DNA of 64,000 nt, taken from contig OZ246985.1 of assembly GCA_965232615.1 (NCBI GenBank), positions 2,108,001 to 2,172,000 of the forward strand. The letters run 5' to 3'. The translations under genes were made by a program, and so were the position numbers. Positions within the stretch are counted from its first letter, which is position 1, and each line of letters opens with the position of its first letter. This document shows positions 44,201 through 53,289 of this stretch, piece by piece. This DNA comes from UBA2779 sp965232615. Its GTDB lineage: Bacteria; Spirochaetota; Spirochaetia; DSM-2461. The notes under the pieces were generated by a model. The model ran no database searches, had not been told where the DNA came from, and worked only from the letters and a program-made list of their open reading frames with translations.

Positions 44201-44532
44201 TTTTCTCCGTTCGAAGTCTTTGGCCGTACGCGCCAGTACAGAGCTGTTCCGACAGCCAGGGGTGTCTTAAAGCTGTAGGAGGGTTTCTCGACATCGATTA
44301 CGGGCATTATGAACAATTCGGCCTCAGATTCAGCGATTTGCACTTGATAACCAATTGCATCTTCCATGGTGTCCCATGTCAGCTGGTGTGTGGTTCCGGT
44401 CAGTGCAGTGACCGGAGAATCATCGATTGGATCCAACCAATCTCCTGACAGTACCTCTGAACAGCTTGTGAATGTAAAAATGATTAAAACCGACAAGGTC
44501 AAACTAAAAAACAATTGATTCAAAACTTTCAT
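41209..44532 (-). CDS. Large lipoprotein with fibronectin-like repeats and a C-terminal FGE/sulfatase-modifying-factor domain
   Basis: 1107 aa. The N-terminus is a lipoprotein signal ending FTSC. A series of about seven fibronectin-like units follows, each with a P..LSW..V..A..Y.IQI pattern and a YYWRVRA-type close. A lysine/acid-rich low-complexity stretch with a 25-aa tandem duplication interrupts them (about residues 135-190). The C-terminal about 250 residues form an FGE-like domain: VPGGTFMMGE, NPLEVTHEEFLQFLND, VSWYGALRYANWLSG, FRLPTDAEWEYAGRGG, MSGNVREFCWDW, GRTVRGGGIYDW and GIRLVRQ. In most such bacterial proteins this domain is a ligand-binding or C-type-lectin-like fold and not a true formylglycine enzyme. 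A surface adhesion role is probable. Confidence 0.85.
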   Translation of the reverse strand: MKVLNQLFFSLTLSVLIIFTFTSCSEVLSGDWLDPIDDSPVTALTGTTHQLTWDTMEDAIGYQVQIAESEAELFIMPVIDVEKPSYSFKTPLAVGTALYWRVRPKTSNGEKSEWSTVYVYFVKSQEKSDQESNDTDENTVEDKESKEDKKKHDDEPKKASDENTVEDKESIEDKKKHDDESKKASDENDRENHYDESDEHIYIDPSEISMEEWEDLMGEFFAWDASSQLPPDESDFKEAIEFCNRRSSAEGKDPAYRFFSGEAILIPWADGYRLKPMADWGGRYKDKQKNKREGRWPYWDSPGSGRPWRGKEPGHESPDRWNSGMSALSPSEDEIVTRAIVPFHWDSVDGAASYQIQIWDAMMMVNMHSVEVEDSFHAIEALPNGAWHWRARAIGQKGEEGEWSDIIRFRKQWGIVRNLQPPVNSMLDDRTPTLSWDEVSDTVSYQLQITRAGSSFMRSDIIDLSESDYTPKNPLDANQMYFWRVRAVDVYGQVGFWSKVSSFSIDSLPVVSGLKPDDGTVTYNTRQSLSWEPVDDAEKYQILLTNSLNMVAASVPVDVISGEEYLPLQDLSLGVWYWQVRSVSGNETVSQWSPIQKFSVSDGRLSLVEPVNDEFLFDQTPRVVWNSASGAASYRLQIAEDSSSLESAPVIPVYGTSYTPADSEVLTLGRYNWRIQAVDAFGNSGSWTAVWSINIVDSQISGMTPLYAMTDSKPYELSWDVVQHAEAYEIQLVDNKSQLVDTSNSTLVQDARYLPSSTLSQYKIHYWRVRALDTGKNPGSWSQTRVLVAYDASQHGENIVTLADGTQFNSIEDLEDGYVFVPGGTFMMGENSDQKVTLSSYSINPLEVTHEEFLQFLNDTSVEIQFEQSTSGNYLTIDNIPVFVFEVGVYHPIKQDDTGNQRFVFQGNKMASDIRVSVFNVSWYGALRYANWLSGQRGLEKVYTFGSGGVDDVTVNWNANGFRLPTDAEWEYAGRGGPISMGYKYAGSNNHDDVTWYGNNSNYGENAHIGGELLPNELNLFDMSGNVREFCWDWVGFGSTYNYSRDGQTDPIGPSKDEVISSQSWGRTVRGGGIYDWNDQLFWFETTFSYPSLYDSPGKSGIRLVRQ
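43971..44120 (-). repeat. 75-bp tandem repeat, two copies, inside the large lipoprotein gene
   Basis: Two copies in direct tandem (43971-44045 and 44046-44120) encode the 25-aa unit SDENTVEDKESxEDKKKHDDE plus xKKA, with a few base differences. The length keeps the frame. It lies in a Lys/Asp/Glu-rich linker between fibronectin-like units and could vary in copy number among strains. Confidence 0.85.
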
Positions 44533-44585
44533 ATCGACTTTCTACTCCCTGACACAGAACAAATATACATTACTATAATACTCTT

Positions 44586-44745
44586 GGCAACCTCTAAAAA
44601 ACCGTTCTTGGAATTTGGCACATTGGCGGTGCGTTCCTCAGAGCTTTGCTCCTGCGGTACGCACCTGTTTATGTGAGCATTTTGACAACGCAGTAGTGGC
44701 AGAAAAGATTGAGTCAAGAACTAAATGGGTTTTTTAGAGGTGCCC
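44586..44745. mobile_element. MITE-like element 7 (single palindrome unit)
   Basis: 160 bp, the basic form with one palindrome. Left end GGCAACCTCTAAAAAACCG, right end GGTTTTTTAGAGGTGCCC, an 18-bp near-perfect terminal inverted repeat. Flanks TCTT and TTTA give no convincing duplication. It fills the gap between the lipoprotein start and the lepA stop. Confidence 0.85.
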
Positions 44746-44816
44746 TTTATTAAAACAATTCCAGCGACCTACATTATCTACACATAAAAAACAGATAAAG
44801 CCCACAGTCAATATTG

Positions 44817-46631
44817 TCAACCTTCGCCATCATCGGTCCGCAGGACAGAAAGAAAGGCACTTTGGGGCAGTTCAACATTTCCCACCATTTTCATGCGCTT
44901 TTTGCCTTCCTTTTGTTTCTCGAGCAGTTTCCGTTTCCGGGTTATATCACCTCCATAACACTTGGCCGTCACATCTTTTCTCAAAGCACTGACTGTTTCC
45001 CGTGCGATAATACTTCCCCCTACAGCAGCCTGAACAGGAATTTTGAACTGCTGCCGGGGGATCTCTTCCTTCAATTTTTTGCACACCTGCCGACCTCGAC
45101 GCTGGGCGTTATCCCGGAACACCAGTTGACTCAAAGCATCTACAGGTTCGGAATTGACCAGTATGTCCAGTTTTACAAGATCTGTCTTCTTATAATCAGT
45201 CAACTCATAATCAAACGAAGCATATCCACGGCTGTTTGATTTCAACCTGTCATAAAAATCAAATAAAACTTCCCCAAGAGGCAACTCATAGACAAGCTCT
45301 ACTCTGGTCTCATCGAGATAAGTCATGTCCAGCTGAATGCCGCGTTTGTTCATACAAAGATTCATCAGAGGGCCAAGATAATCTGCAGGAGTAATGATGG
45401 AAGCCTTGATATAGGGTTCCTCAGCACCAGCTAGCGTGGTGACATCAGGGAATTCTGCTGGATTATCCAGATAGTAAGCCTCTTTTCTGACCGGTATGAT
45501 ACGATACCTGACCGATGGGCTGGTCAGAACAATGTTCAAGCCATATTCACGCTCCAGACGCTCCTGGACCACCTCTAAATGCAACAGACCAAGAAAACCA
45601 CAGCGGAACCCGAAACCCAGAGCCATTGACGCATCTTTTTCCCATACAAGGGAGGCATCATTGAGCTTCAATTTATCCAGGGCCGTATGTAATTCTTCAT
45701 ACTGATTGGTATCGACTGGATAGATTGATGAAAACACAACGGGTTTTACTTCTCGGAAGCCTGCCAGGGGTTCATCTGCCGGATTCTCTACGTCAGTAAC
45801 AGTATCGCCCACTCGTATATCAGATATGTTTTTGATCGAAGCAATCAGCCAGCCGACATCTCCGGCAGCAAGGGAATCAGTTCGTTCAGATACGAGACGG
45901 AATTCACCCACATCTTCCACTTTGTACTCAGATCCTCCAGCCATAAATCGTATGGATTGCCCACTCTTTATACTACCTTCAAACACACGGACATGGATAA
46001 CGACTCCCCGATAGGCATCATAATGAGAATCAAAAATCAGGGCCTTAAGCGGTGATTGTCTATCACCCTCTGGAGCCGGGATGTTCTCTACAAGGGAATT
46101 GAGCAGTTCAGCAATCCCTTCACCTGTTTTCGCTGATACCGGCATGGCCATCTCACCGATCAGTCCTAAATCATGGTCAATCTGGTGTCTCACCGTTTCA
46201 ATATCTGCACTGGGTAAATCTATTTTATTGATCACAGGAAGAATTTCCAGGTTGTATTCAAGGGCCACATACATATTGGAAAGGGTCTGAGCCTCCACAC
46301 CCTGGGTGGCATCAACGAGCAATAGGGCCCCCTCACATGATGAAATCGCCCGGCTCACCTCGTAGGAGAAATCAACGTGCCCGGGGGTATCAACAAGGTT
46401 CAGTCTATAGGTTTTTCCATCAGCTGCTTCAAAATCAATGGTAACTGCCTGGCTCTTAATAGTAATTCCCCGTTCCTGCTCAATATCCATGGAATCAAGC
46501 ATCTGGTCGTGGAAATCACGGTCGCTGACCAAATGAGTATATTGGAGGAAACGATCGGCCAGTGTGGATTTCCCATGATCAATATGGGCAATAATACAGA
46601 AATTTCGAATGAGGGACTGATCTATGGGCAT
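44817..46631 (-). CDS. lepA: Elongation factor 4 (LepA)
   Basis: 604 aa, usual length. LepA is a ribosome-bound GTPase that affects initiation and elongation under stress. G1 AHIDHGKSTLADR (about residues 15-27), DTPGHVDFSYEVSR, NKIDLPSAD, then RCGFLGLLHLEVVQERLEREY and the C-terminal LepA-specific domain VGNVELPQSAFLSVLRT are visible. No ribosome site precedes the ATG at 46631. Element 7 lies directly downstream, and the HtrA-like gene is directly upstream on the same strand. Confidence 0.97.
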   Translation of the reverse strand: MPIDQSLIRNFCIIAHIDHGKSTLADRFLQYTHLVSDRDFHDQMLDSMDIEQERGITIKSQAVTIDFEAADGKTYRLNLVDTPGHVDFSYEVSRAISSCEGALLLVDATQGVEAQTLSNMYVALEYNLEILPVINKIDLPSADIETVRHQIDHDLGLIGEMAMPVSAKTGEGIAELLNSLVENIPAPEGDRQSPLKALIFDSHYDAYRGVVIHVRVFEGSIKSGQSIRFMAGGSEYKVEDVGEFRLVSERTDSLAAGDVGWLIASIKNISDIRVGDTVTDVENPADEPLAGFREVKPVVFSSIYPVDTNQYEELHTALDKLKLNDASLVWEKDASMALGFGFRCGFLGLLHLEVVQERLEREYGLNIVLTSPSVRYRIIPVRKEAYYLDNPAEFPDVTTLAGAEEPYIKASIITPADYLGPLMNLCMNKRGIQLDMTYLDETRVELVYELPLGEVLFDFYDRLKSNSRGYASFDYELTDYKKTDLVKLDILVNSEPVDALSQLVFRDNAQRRGRQVCKKLKEEIPRQQFKIPVQAAVGGSIIARETVSALRKDVTAKCYGGDITRKRKLLEKQKEGKKRMKMVGNVELPQSAFLSVLRTDDGEG

Positions 46632-46660
46632 GAAAGAATTATATCAATTAATACTGAAAA

Positions 46661-48388
46661 CTAAAAGACTGTATTGATATTCAAATACGAACCCAATTTA
46701 ACATCTGATTCCAGGAAACCTGCTTTTCGTCCTTTGAGATCAAGCTGAATCAACACAGCATCATATTCTTTGACATACCGCCATCTCTTCAGTGAAATGG
46801 CATCTCCAGCAGAGAAACCTATTTCATCAGAAATGGAACCCTGAAGAACTGATACTATCCGGTACTTCTGTCTGAGACCCCAACCGTCTATTCTTTCCAC
46901 AGTGAATCCAAATAATGGTGCGAGCAGATGCTCGCGGGCATCCATGGACAGGGCTTCCTTCAATGGAATTTCAGGTCGAACATCAAGGTATGCTACAGCC
47001 TGATGAACTTCTCCATCACGTTCCCACTCAATGGTGGCAAGAGTTCCGGGAATACAGGTAATCATGTACTCCTGCACGTGCCGTATACTGACCAGAGACT
47101 GGCCATTAATACTCTTGATTGTATCACCGGGGAGTAAACCTGTATCGGCTGCTGGAGTGTGGGGAACCACATAAACAACATCTATCTCTCCTGAATTATC
47201 CCAGGCTGAGACACCCAGCCAGGGAAGTTCAATCTGTCCCCCTTCATACAGGGCTGGTATAAGACTCTGGGCATATTGTCCAGGGATGGCAAAATTTACC
47301 CCCTCAAAATCTGTTATTCCAGCGAAAACAATACCTATGACCTCACCGTTGTTGTTTAATAATGGGCCTCCACTGTTTCCTGGATTGATGGGGACATCAA
47401 TTTGCAAAGAACCGGCCAGGGGTTGTACAGATCTGGCAAAAGCCGAAACGGTTCCGGAAGTGAGGGTTTTCGCTAACCCCCCCGGTGAGCCAATCGCTGA
47501 GATCCTGTCCCCAAGTTCAGGCATTTTCTGATTGGCAAAGCTAAAAACATATGGTACATCCATTTCGGTTTTCAGCAGAGCAAGATCAAAGTTTTTATCC
47601 CAGCCAACTACTCTGGCAGGAATCCGGTCTCCGGATTCCTCATCGGTTTTGATGAAGAGCCTGGAATAGCCCTTATACGATGGGTTCACTTCACTCTCAA
47701 TGACATGGTAATTTGTCAGAAGATAACCATTTGAATCGATAAAAAAGCCTGAACCGATTCCTCTGTCCGGTACACCCACATTTCCCTCAACGCGTAGTCC
47801 TCTGTTAACCCAGACGGTGATTGTTCCATCAATTAACGGCTCCATTCCTGGTGATTCGGGTATGGGTTCGGATCGTAACATGGCCGACAATGATGTATAT
47901 CCGGCATCAGAAAAAACTCCAGCCAGTTCTTTTCTTGTCTCGTCATCCAGATTATCTGGATTGATATTGGCTTGAATCAATGCCGCGGCCGCTCCAATTC
48001 TGCTCGATTCGATATAGTCCATTGCACCCTGAACAAAAAGATCGACCTCTGTGACATCTATGAGATGAGCAAAATCACTCAAGATCTGGAATGAACGGAG
48101 ATAAGCAATGGCCCGTTTCCAGTCGCCATCTTCACGAGCCGTATGCCAATCAGTTTTGATGCGGTCAATGACGGTTTGATATAAATCATGATTCTTACCG
48201 CTTGCCTTTTTCCATGCCTGCATAAGAGGTATTGCTCGTAAACTGTCTCCCTCCTCCAGAAATGATTCAATCCTTCTGGAATAAGAATCGGTGCCTGTAA
48301 GATCTGAAAAATCAGACTCCGGAATTCCTGCACAGGAAATGAGTAGAAGAACAAGGACTGCTATACAGGATACTGTATGAAACTTCAT
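46661..48388 (-). CDS. HtrA-like (S1C) serine protease lipoprotein with PDZ domain
   Basis: 575 aa from the ATG at 48388. A lipoprotein signal (LVLLLISC) is followed by a helical region (to about residue 200), then a trypsin-like domain with GSGFFIDSNGYLLTNYHVIESE (His), NFDLALLKTE (Asp) and the catalytic INPGNSGGPLLNNNGEVIGIVF (Ser), and a PDZ domain with WLGVSAWDN...VVPHTPAADTGLLPGDTIKSINGQSL. The catalytic triad is complete. A periplasmic or outer-membrane-anchored protease for misfolded proteins is likely. It begins next to the stop of the unknown secreted gene, so it belongs to the tilS-ftsH transcription unit. Confidence 0.9.
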   Translation of the reverse strand: MKFHTVSCIAVLVLLLISCAGIPESDFSDLTGTDSYSRRIESFLEEGDSLRAIPLMQAWKKASGKNHDLYQTVIDRIKTDWHTAREDGDWKRAIAYLRSFQILSDFAHLIDVTEVDLFVQGAMDYIESSRIGAAAALIQANINPDNLDDETRKELAGVFSDAGYTSLSAMLRSEPIPESPGMEPLIDGTITVWVNRGLRVEGNVGVPDRGIGSGFFIDSNGYLLTNYHVIESEVNPSYKGYSRLFIKTDEESGDRIPARVVGWDKNFDLALLKTEMDVPYVFSFANQKMPELGDRISAIGSPGGLAKTLTSGTVSAFARSVQPLAGSLQIDVPINPGNSGGPLLNNNGEVIGIVFAGITDFEGVNFAIPGQYAQSLIPALYEGGQIELPWLGVSAWDNSGEIDVVYVVPHTPAADTGLLPGDTIKSINGQSLVSIRHVQEYMITCIPGTLATIEWERDGEVHQAVAYLDVRPEIPLKEALSMDAREHLLAPLFGFTVERIDGWGLRQKYRIVSVLQGSISDEIGFSAGDAISLKRWRYVKEYDAVLIQLDLKGRKAGFLESDVKLGSYLNINTVF

Positions 48389-48390
48389 TT

Positions 48391-50118
48391 CTATTCCCAT
48401 GGATACCAACTATCGGAAGACCACGGTAATAGATCACTTTCACCAGCTTCCGTTATATGGAGTTCACGGACGGAGTCTTCAGTCTCGGTACTGACAAAAC
48501 GCCTCAGATCCATCCAGTCATCCCCATTGAGATTCCAAACGTGGATTTGCAGGTAGGTTTCAAGAGCCCAGTCTTTCAAATACACAGGAGTCCCTCTCAT
48601 CCCGGGATCCCAGGCCAGACCAACAATTTCTCCATTTTCATACCGTTCGTAGAGTTCCCATAAACGTTCACTATCAGTTTCTGATATTTTTCGCAATGAC
48701 CGTCTCCCAGCAGTTACAATGCCATCCTCGTAAAGAAGCTCCTTAACCCAGAGTGGTTCTTCCTGATTTGAATCAGAATAATGGATTTCAACAGACTTGA
48801 CCGGTATACCTTTGTCGAGCCAGATGAATATTCTGCCCAACTCCCTGCCATCATTCAATTCAGCCTGGAGGGAAATTCTACTCATGAAGGGCCAGAGGTC
48901 ATTATCAACCCAATCAGGTCTATCAAGCTGGATGGATAAATGGTCCCCATTTCCAGGATCCCAGGTGAAGGATCCCGGGAGAAATATGGCATTTCCATGA
49001 GTACTCCCATCAGTGCTGTTGATGGAATGTACTTCAGGGTATGATTTCACATCATAGTGAACCTCTAAACGACCGCCATCCAGACGAATCTGTTCAGGAA
49101 TGCCATCCTTGAAATGAAATTCCCATTCGTACTGCCCATCCTGGTCTGCATCAATCACCCGGTAAACAGGCTGTCCGTTAACCACTTTAATTCTTTCTTC
49201 CTCATACCCATCGTATTCGGTATCAGCAGTCAACATACCCGTAAAAGACGAGATCATCTTCTCCAGAGGATATGAATCTTCCAGCATGCGGGCCAGGGCC
49301 AGGTCACCTTGAATATCGGTTAAGGGTTCAAGGCCGATAACAGCATTGGCCAGCTTGACTGCCGACGCACTGAGTGAAGGGAGAATCACCCTGATAGTCT
49401 TTCCGCTGACCCTCCCGGAAAGAATCCAGGGCATAATGGCATCTTCCAGAGACTGTCCCCAACGCTTCCGGGCTGAAGCAAATGTTCTTGTCAGTTTTTC
49501 ATCACCAGCCGCCACAGCAATGGCTCGAAATGCCGATAATGGATGATCCAGATTGAGGTTTAATCCAGCCAGACTGTCTGTTTCCTCTGAAAGGGATTCA
49601 CCTCTCAGGGCCAGGGCAATGGCCTGTTTCTGATATCCCAGAAACAAGGCTGAACGGGCTGCCGCATACAGTATCGTAATGGCATTTTTTTCTCCCTTCG
49701 GCCATGAGGCATATTCGTCAAGGTAGTCTTCGTATTTTTTCAATCGCAGTGCTATCGCGGCATACAAAGAAGCTCGCTTTCTGAATGAAATCTCAACAGT
49801 AGCACTCGGTACTGCATCACTGTCAAGAGCAGCCAGAGACAGATCATAAGCCAGACGTACCGGGATTCCTTCCACAGGGACACGCCCATCTTTAACTATC
49901 AAGGCCCTGAGATACAAGGCATCAGGACCTGGTGCCTGAAATTCTTCTGCAATGTCCAAAGCACTGCCAGCTTCCATGAGTTCCTTCTGATCCAGTTGAG
50001 TTTTGTTCAGGAGATCAGCCGCTCTATCGATCCATATTCGTGCTAAATCATCGCTGGAAAATCCGGCGAATACAATGGAGGAAAACAAAAATGGGAACAG
50101 TAGGCGGCGAAGGCTCAC
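48391..50118 (-). CDS. Unknown secreted protein between ftsH and the HtrA-like gene
   Basis: 575 aa. The start is taken as GTG at 50118, which overlaps the ftsH stop by 4 nt (GTGA). The N-terminus LRRLLFPFLFSSIVFAGFSSDDLAR is a signal peptide. The first 250 residues are helical and TPR-like (DLLNKTQLDQKELMEAGSALDIAEEFQAPGPDALYLRALI); the rest is beta-rich and includes DADQDGQYEWEFHFKDGIPEQIRLDGG, reminiscent of repeated beta-strand proteins. No family recognised. Coupling with ftsH and the protease suggests an envelope protein-quality role, which is only inference. Confidence 0.72.
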   Translation of the reverse strand: MSLRRLLFPFLFSSIVFAGFSSDDLARIWIDRAADLLNKTQLDQKELMEAGSALDIAEEFQAPGPDALYLRALIVKDGRVPVEGIPVRLAYDLSLAALDSDAVPSATVEISFRKRASLYAAIALRLKKYEDYLDEYASWPKGEKNAITILYAAARSALFLGYQKQAIALALRGESLSEETDSLAGLNLNLDHPLSAFRAIAVAAGDEKLTRTFASARKRWGQSLEDAIMPWILSGRVSGKTIRVILPSLSASAVKLANAVIGLEPLTDIQGDLALARMLEDSYPLEKMISSFTGMLTADTEYDGYEEERIKVVNGQPVYRVIDADQDGQYEWEFHFKDGIPEQIRLDGGRLEVHYDVKSYPEVHSINSTDGSTHGNAIFLPGSFTWDPGNGDHLSIQLDRPDWVDNDLWPFMSRISLQAELNDGRELGRIFIWLDKGIPVKSVEIHYSDSNQEEPLWVKELLYEDGIVTAGRRSLRKISETDSERLWELYERYENGEIVGLAWDPGMRGTPVYLKDWALETYLQIHVWNLNGDDWMDLRRFVSTETEDSVRELHITEAGESDLLPWSSDSWYPWE

Positions 50119-51977
50119 ACCAGAAGAGCCCTGCCATCTTTTAAACCCCAAAGCTCTCGAATTTCCATGTCATCCATGGTCTCTCTTTCAATCAATGCCT
50201 CTGTCAAACTTTCCAGATATTCCCGTTTCTGTTTCAGAAATTTTCGGGCTGTATCCAGGGCATCCTGAAGGATGGAGCGAATTTCCAGATCTATTCTTTC
50301 CGCAGTACCGTCCGAGTAATCAGCATGCTGAGCAATTTCCTTTCCTATGAAGATGGGGGAATCACCGCTTCCCAATGCCACAGGCCCAAGGTTGCTCATG
50401 CCCCACTCGCAAACCATTTTCCGAGCCAGATCGGTTGCCTGCTGTATATCATTCTGTGCCCCGGTAGTTGTTTCATTAAATATGAGTTCTTCAGCAGCAA
50501 ATCCACCATACATCACAACCAGCCGGGCTTTGATCCAGCTCTTGCCCCGGCTGTACTGATCCTGTTCAGGCAGACTGAAAGTTACCCCCAACGCCTGTCC
50601 CCGAGGAATAATTGTAACTTTGTGCACAGGATCGGCTTTCTCCTGCACATAGTGCAACAGAGTATGACCAGCTTCATGGTAGGCGGTCATGCGTTTGTCT
50701 TCTTCTGCCATTACCATGCTTCTCCTGGCAATACCCATGAGAATTTTATCCCGAGCCTCTTCAAAGTCTTCCATAGCAACCCTTTTCCGATTTGCCCTTC
50801 CGGCATATAAAGCGGCTTCATTGACTATGTTGGCAATGTCAGCCCCGGAAGAACCTGGTGTAGCACGGGCAATCACAGAAAGATCAACACTTTTCGCAAG
50901 CAGCAGCCTGGCTGAATGTATCTTGAGAATCGCCAGACGTTCTTTTACATCGGGTAGGGCCACTACAACCTGGCGATCAAATCGCCCTGGCCGCAGGAGG
51001 GCTGGATCTAAAACATCGGGTCTATTGGTTGCAGCAATAATGATAACTCCCGCATCGGTTTCAAAGCCATCCATCTCGACAAGGAGCTGGTTGAGTGTCT
51101 GCTCTCTCTCATCATGCCCTCCTCCGTAACCAGCACCTCTGGTACGGCCCACAGCATCAATTTCATCAATGAACAGTATACATGGTGCATTCTTGCGGCC
51201 CTGTTCAAAAAGATTGCGAACTCGACTGGCACCGACACCGACAAACATCTCAACGAAATCCGACCCGGACATGTGAAAAAAAGCAACATCAGCCTCACCT
51301 GCAACAGCCTTAGCCAACATGGTTTTACCTGTTCCAGGCTGCCCAACCAGCAACACTCCTTTTGGTATTTTTGCGCCAATTCGTGTAAATCGCTCGGGAT
51401 TTTTGAGAAATGCCACCACTTCCTGCAACTCGTATTTTGCCTCTTTCTGTCCAGCAACATCGGAAAAGGTAACCTTATCACTGGATACATCGTACCGTTT
51501 TGCATTACTCCGGCCGAAAGACATGGCTTGATTGCCGCCCCTGGCATTTCTGTACATCCAGACAATGAAAACAATGATCAGGATGACTGGAAGGACTTGA
51601 AGTCCCATGGCAAACAATGAGACACCTTTGGAGTCCCCTTTAATTGTAACCCCGCTCTCTTCCAGACTGAGTAGCAGCGTTTCATCAAAATACGGAATTA
51701 TTGTAACAAATGATGTGTTGCGCCCGTCAGAATTGTATCGGATGCCATGAACCTCCCTCATATCATAAATGGTTACCTCTTCAACATTCCCTGACTGAAG
51801 TTCCACCAGAAATGCCGAATAGCTAATTTCTTCACGGCCGGATGACCTTGAGAAGGTAACAAACAGAATAAAAGCAAGTGCTAAACCAACCACCAGATAG
51901 AGAGCTGTTCGGTTTCCAAATTCAATTTTGAAACCGTTTTTCTTATCTTTGTTATTATTGTCATCTGACATACTCAT
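50115..51977 (-). CDS. ftsH: ATP-dependent zinc metalloprotease FtsH
   Basis: 620 aa. Two transmembrane segments (about residues 25-42 and 120-141) surround a periplasmic domain. The AAA module has Walker A GQPGTGKT (212-219), Walker B LFIDEIDAVG and the second region of homology NRPDVLDPALLRPGRFDR. The zinc site is HEAGH at 434-438. FtsH removes damaged and short-lived membrane proteins. The ATG at 51977 lies inside the end of tilS (17-nt overlap), the usual tilS-ftsH pairing. Confidence 0.97.
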   Translation of the reverse strand: MSMSDDNNNKDKKNGFKIEFGNRTALYLVVGLALAFILFVTFSRSSGREEISYSAFLVELQSGNVEEVTIYDMREVHGIRYNSDGRNTSFVTIIPYFDETLLLSLEESGVTIKGDSKGVSLFAMGLQVLPVILIIVFIVWMYRNARGGNQAMSFGRSNAKRYDVSSDKVTFSDVAGQKEAKYELQEVVAFLKNPERFTRIGAKIPKGVLLVGQPGTGKTMLAKAVAGEADVAFFHMSGSDFVEMFVGVGASRVRNLFEQGRKNAPCILFIDEIDAVGRTRGAGYGGGHDEREQTLNQLLVEMDGFETDAGVIIIAATNRPDVLDPALLRPGRFDRQVVVALPDVKERLAILKIHSARLLLAKSVDLSVIARATPGSSGADIANIVNEAALYAGRANRKRVAMEDFEEARDKILMGIARRSMVMAEEDKRMTAYHEAGHTLLHYVQEKADPVHKVTIIPRGQALGVTFSLPEQDQYSRGKSWIKARLVVMYGGFAAEELIFNETTTGAQNDIQQATDLARKMVCEWGMSNLGPVALGSGDSPIFIGKEIAQHADYSDGTAERIDLEIRSILQDALDTARKFLKQKREYLESLTEALIERETMDDMEIRELWGLKDGRALLV

Positions 51978-53238
51978 CTACCTCAATATATATCTTTTCA
52001 GCTTCAACGTCATCGTATACATGCAAGTCTGACTTTCTTGTAATTTTCCCACCTCTTCCAGACAGTTTTTTGAAGACTCTGCCATTGCGTTGCTCAAGTT
52101 CAAGCAGAATCGGCCAATCGCTGCTTCTAATATGATAGCAGACATCAGTAGCAGAACTGCTTCGTCCAATACGAATACTCCAGGAACCAAACTGTTCATT
52201 GAATTCATCAATGAGATCTTTTCTCTCAACTACAATTCTTACCTTTCCAGCATCTGAATGACAAGACCTCACAACAAAATAATCATTCTGTCGATGAATA
52301 GAAACACCAAAGCCCATCCATTTCCCTGAAGTATCAAGAATTCGACGTGCAGCTACAATGGTTTCCCAGGGGAAACGGCGATCTGGAATACTGGAATCAT
52401 CAATGCGATTCAAAGCCTCCCACAACACCATGGCTTTGATGTACCGGGGTGCCGTATCCCAATTTGTAGCTGACCACCGGCCATCCCTGCTGGTCCATTG
52501 GCATTCCACAGTGTTTTGCAAAACAGTTTCCAGAGTTATCTGGACCTCTTTGGAACGTTCTGCCAGAATAAGAGCTGCTTTCTCCCAGCCCGGAATAATC
52601 GATGTAAGCAGTGGTATGAGATCATTTCGTATGCGATTACGGCGATATTTTCTGGAGTCATTCGAAGGATCTTCAGCCCATTGAATTCCCTGGCTCTTCA
52701 GCCAGAGGCGTAAATTCTTCCTGGATTCAAATAGCAGGGGACGTATTATTCGGCCTCTTTTTATTGGGATTCCCTTGAGTCCTTCCGGACCTGAGCCTGT
52801 CAGTAAACGCATCAGAATTGTTTCCAGCTGATCATCAGCCGTATGTCCCAGAAGGATGAAGTGGGCCTTTATACTGTGTCTAAGCTGCTCCAGATGAAAC
52901 AGTCGAGCCTGCCGAGCGGCCTGTTCAGTACCACACCCCAGCCTTTTCCTTACATCATCTATCTCACGGGATAACAGCTTTATATCTGTGAAGGGAATAT
53001 TGAATTGACTGCACAGATTTCTGCAAAAAAGACTCTCGGCCTCTTCTTCAGCATCATCACGTATTCCATGGGCAACCCGGGCAGCATGAACAGTCAGGTT
53101 TGGAGTACGGGCTGCCAGGGCAAGGAGGGAAACGGAATCCCCACCACCAGAAAGCCCGATTAAACAGATAGAATCCCTTCCTATACTATTCGTCTTCAAT
53201 GCATCCTGAAATGCTTTCTCTGTTGAAGTTGTAGACAC
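51961..53238 (-). CDS. tilS: tRNA(Ile)-lysidine synthetase TilS
   Basis: 425 aa. TilS changes C34 of tRNA-Ile(CAU) to lysidine so that AUA is read. The PP-loop SGGGDS is at residues 30-35, followed by VAHGIRDDAEEEAESLFCRNLC, GTEQAARQARLFHLEQL, LLGHTADDQLETILMRLLTGSGPEGLKGIP and WAEDPSNDSRKYRRNRIRNDLIPLL, all diagnostic. It ends inside the ftsH start region and begins about 50 bases after pth. Confidence 0.95.
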   Translation of the reverse strand: MSTTSTEKAFQDALKTNSIGRDSICLIGLSGGGDSVSLLALAARTPNLTVHAARVAHGIRDDAEEEAESLFCRNLCSQFNIPFTDIKLLSREIDDVRKRLGCGTEQAARQARLFHLEQLRHSIKAHFILLGHTADDQLETILMRLLTGSGPEGLKGIPIKRGRIIRPLLFESRKNLRLWLKSQGIQWAEDPSNDSRKYRRNRIRNDLIPLLTSIIPGWEKAALILAERSKEVQITLETVLQNTVECQWTSRDGRWSATNWDTAPRYIKAMVLWEALNRIDDSSIPDRRFPWETIVAARRILDTSGKWMGFGVSIHRQNDYFVVRSCHSDAGKVRIVVERKDLIDEFNEQFGSWSIRIGRSSSATDVCYHIRSSDWPILLELEQRNGRVFKKLSGRGGKITRKSDLHVYDDVEAEKIYIEVDEYVR

Positions 53239-53289
53239 CTCGAAAAAACTCGCTTCCTGAATCTCTCAATCTTGAACCTTAAGGGCACC

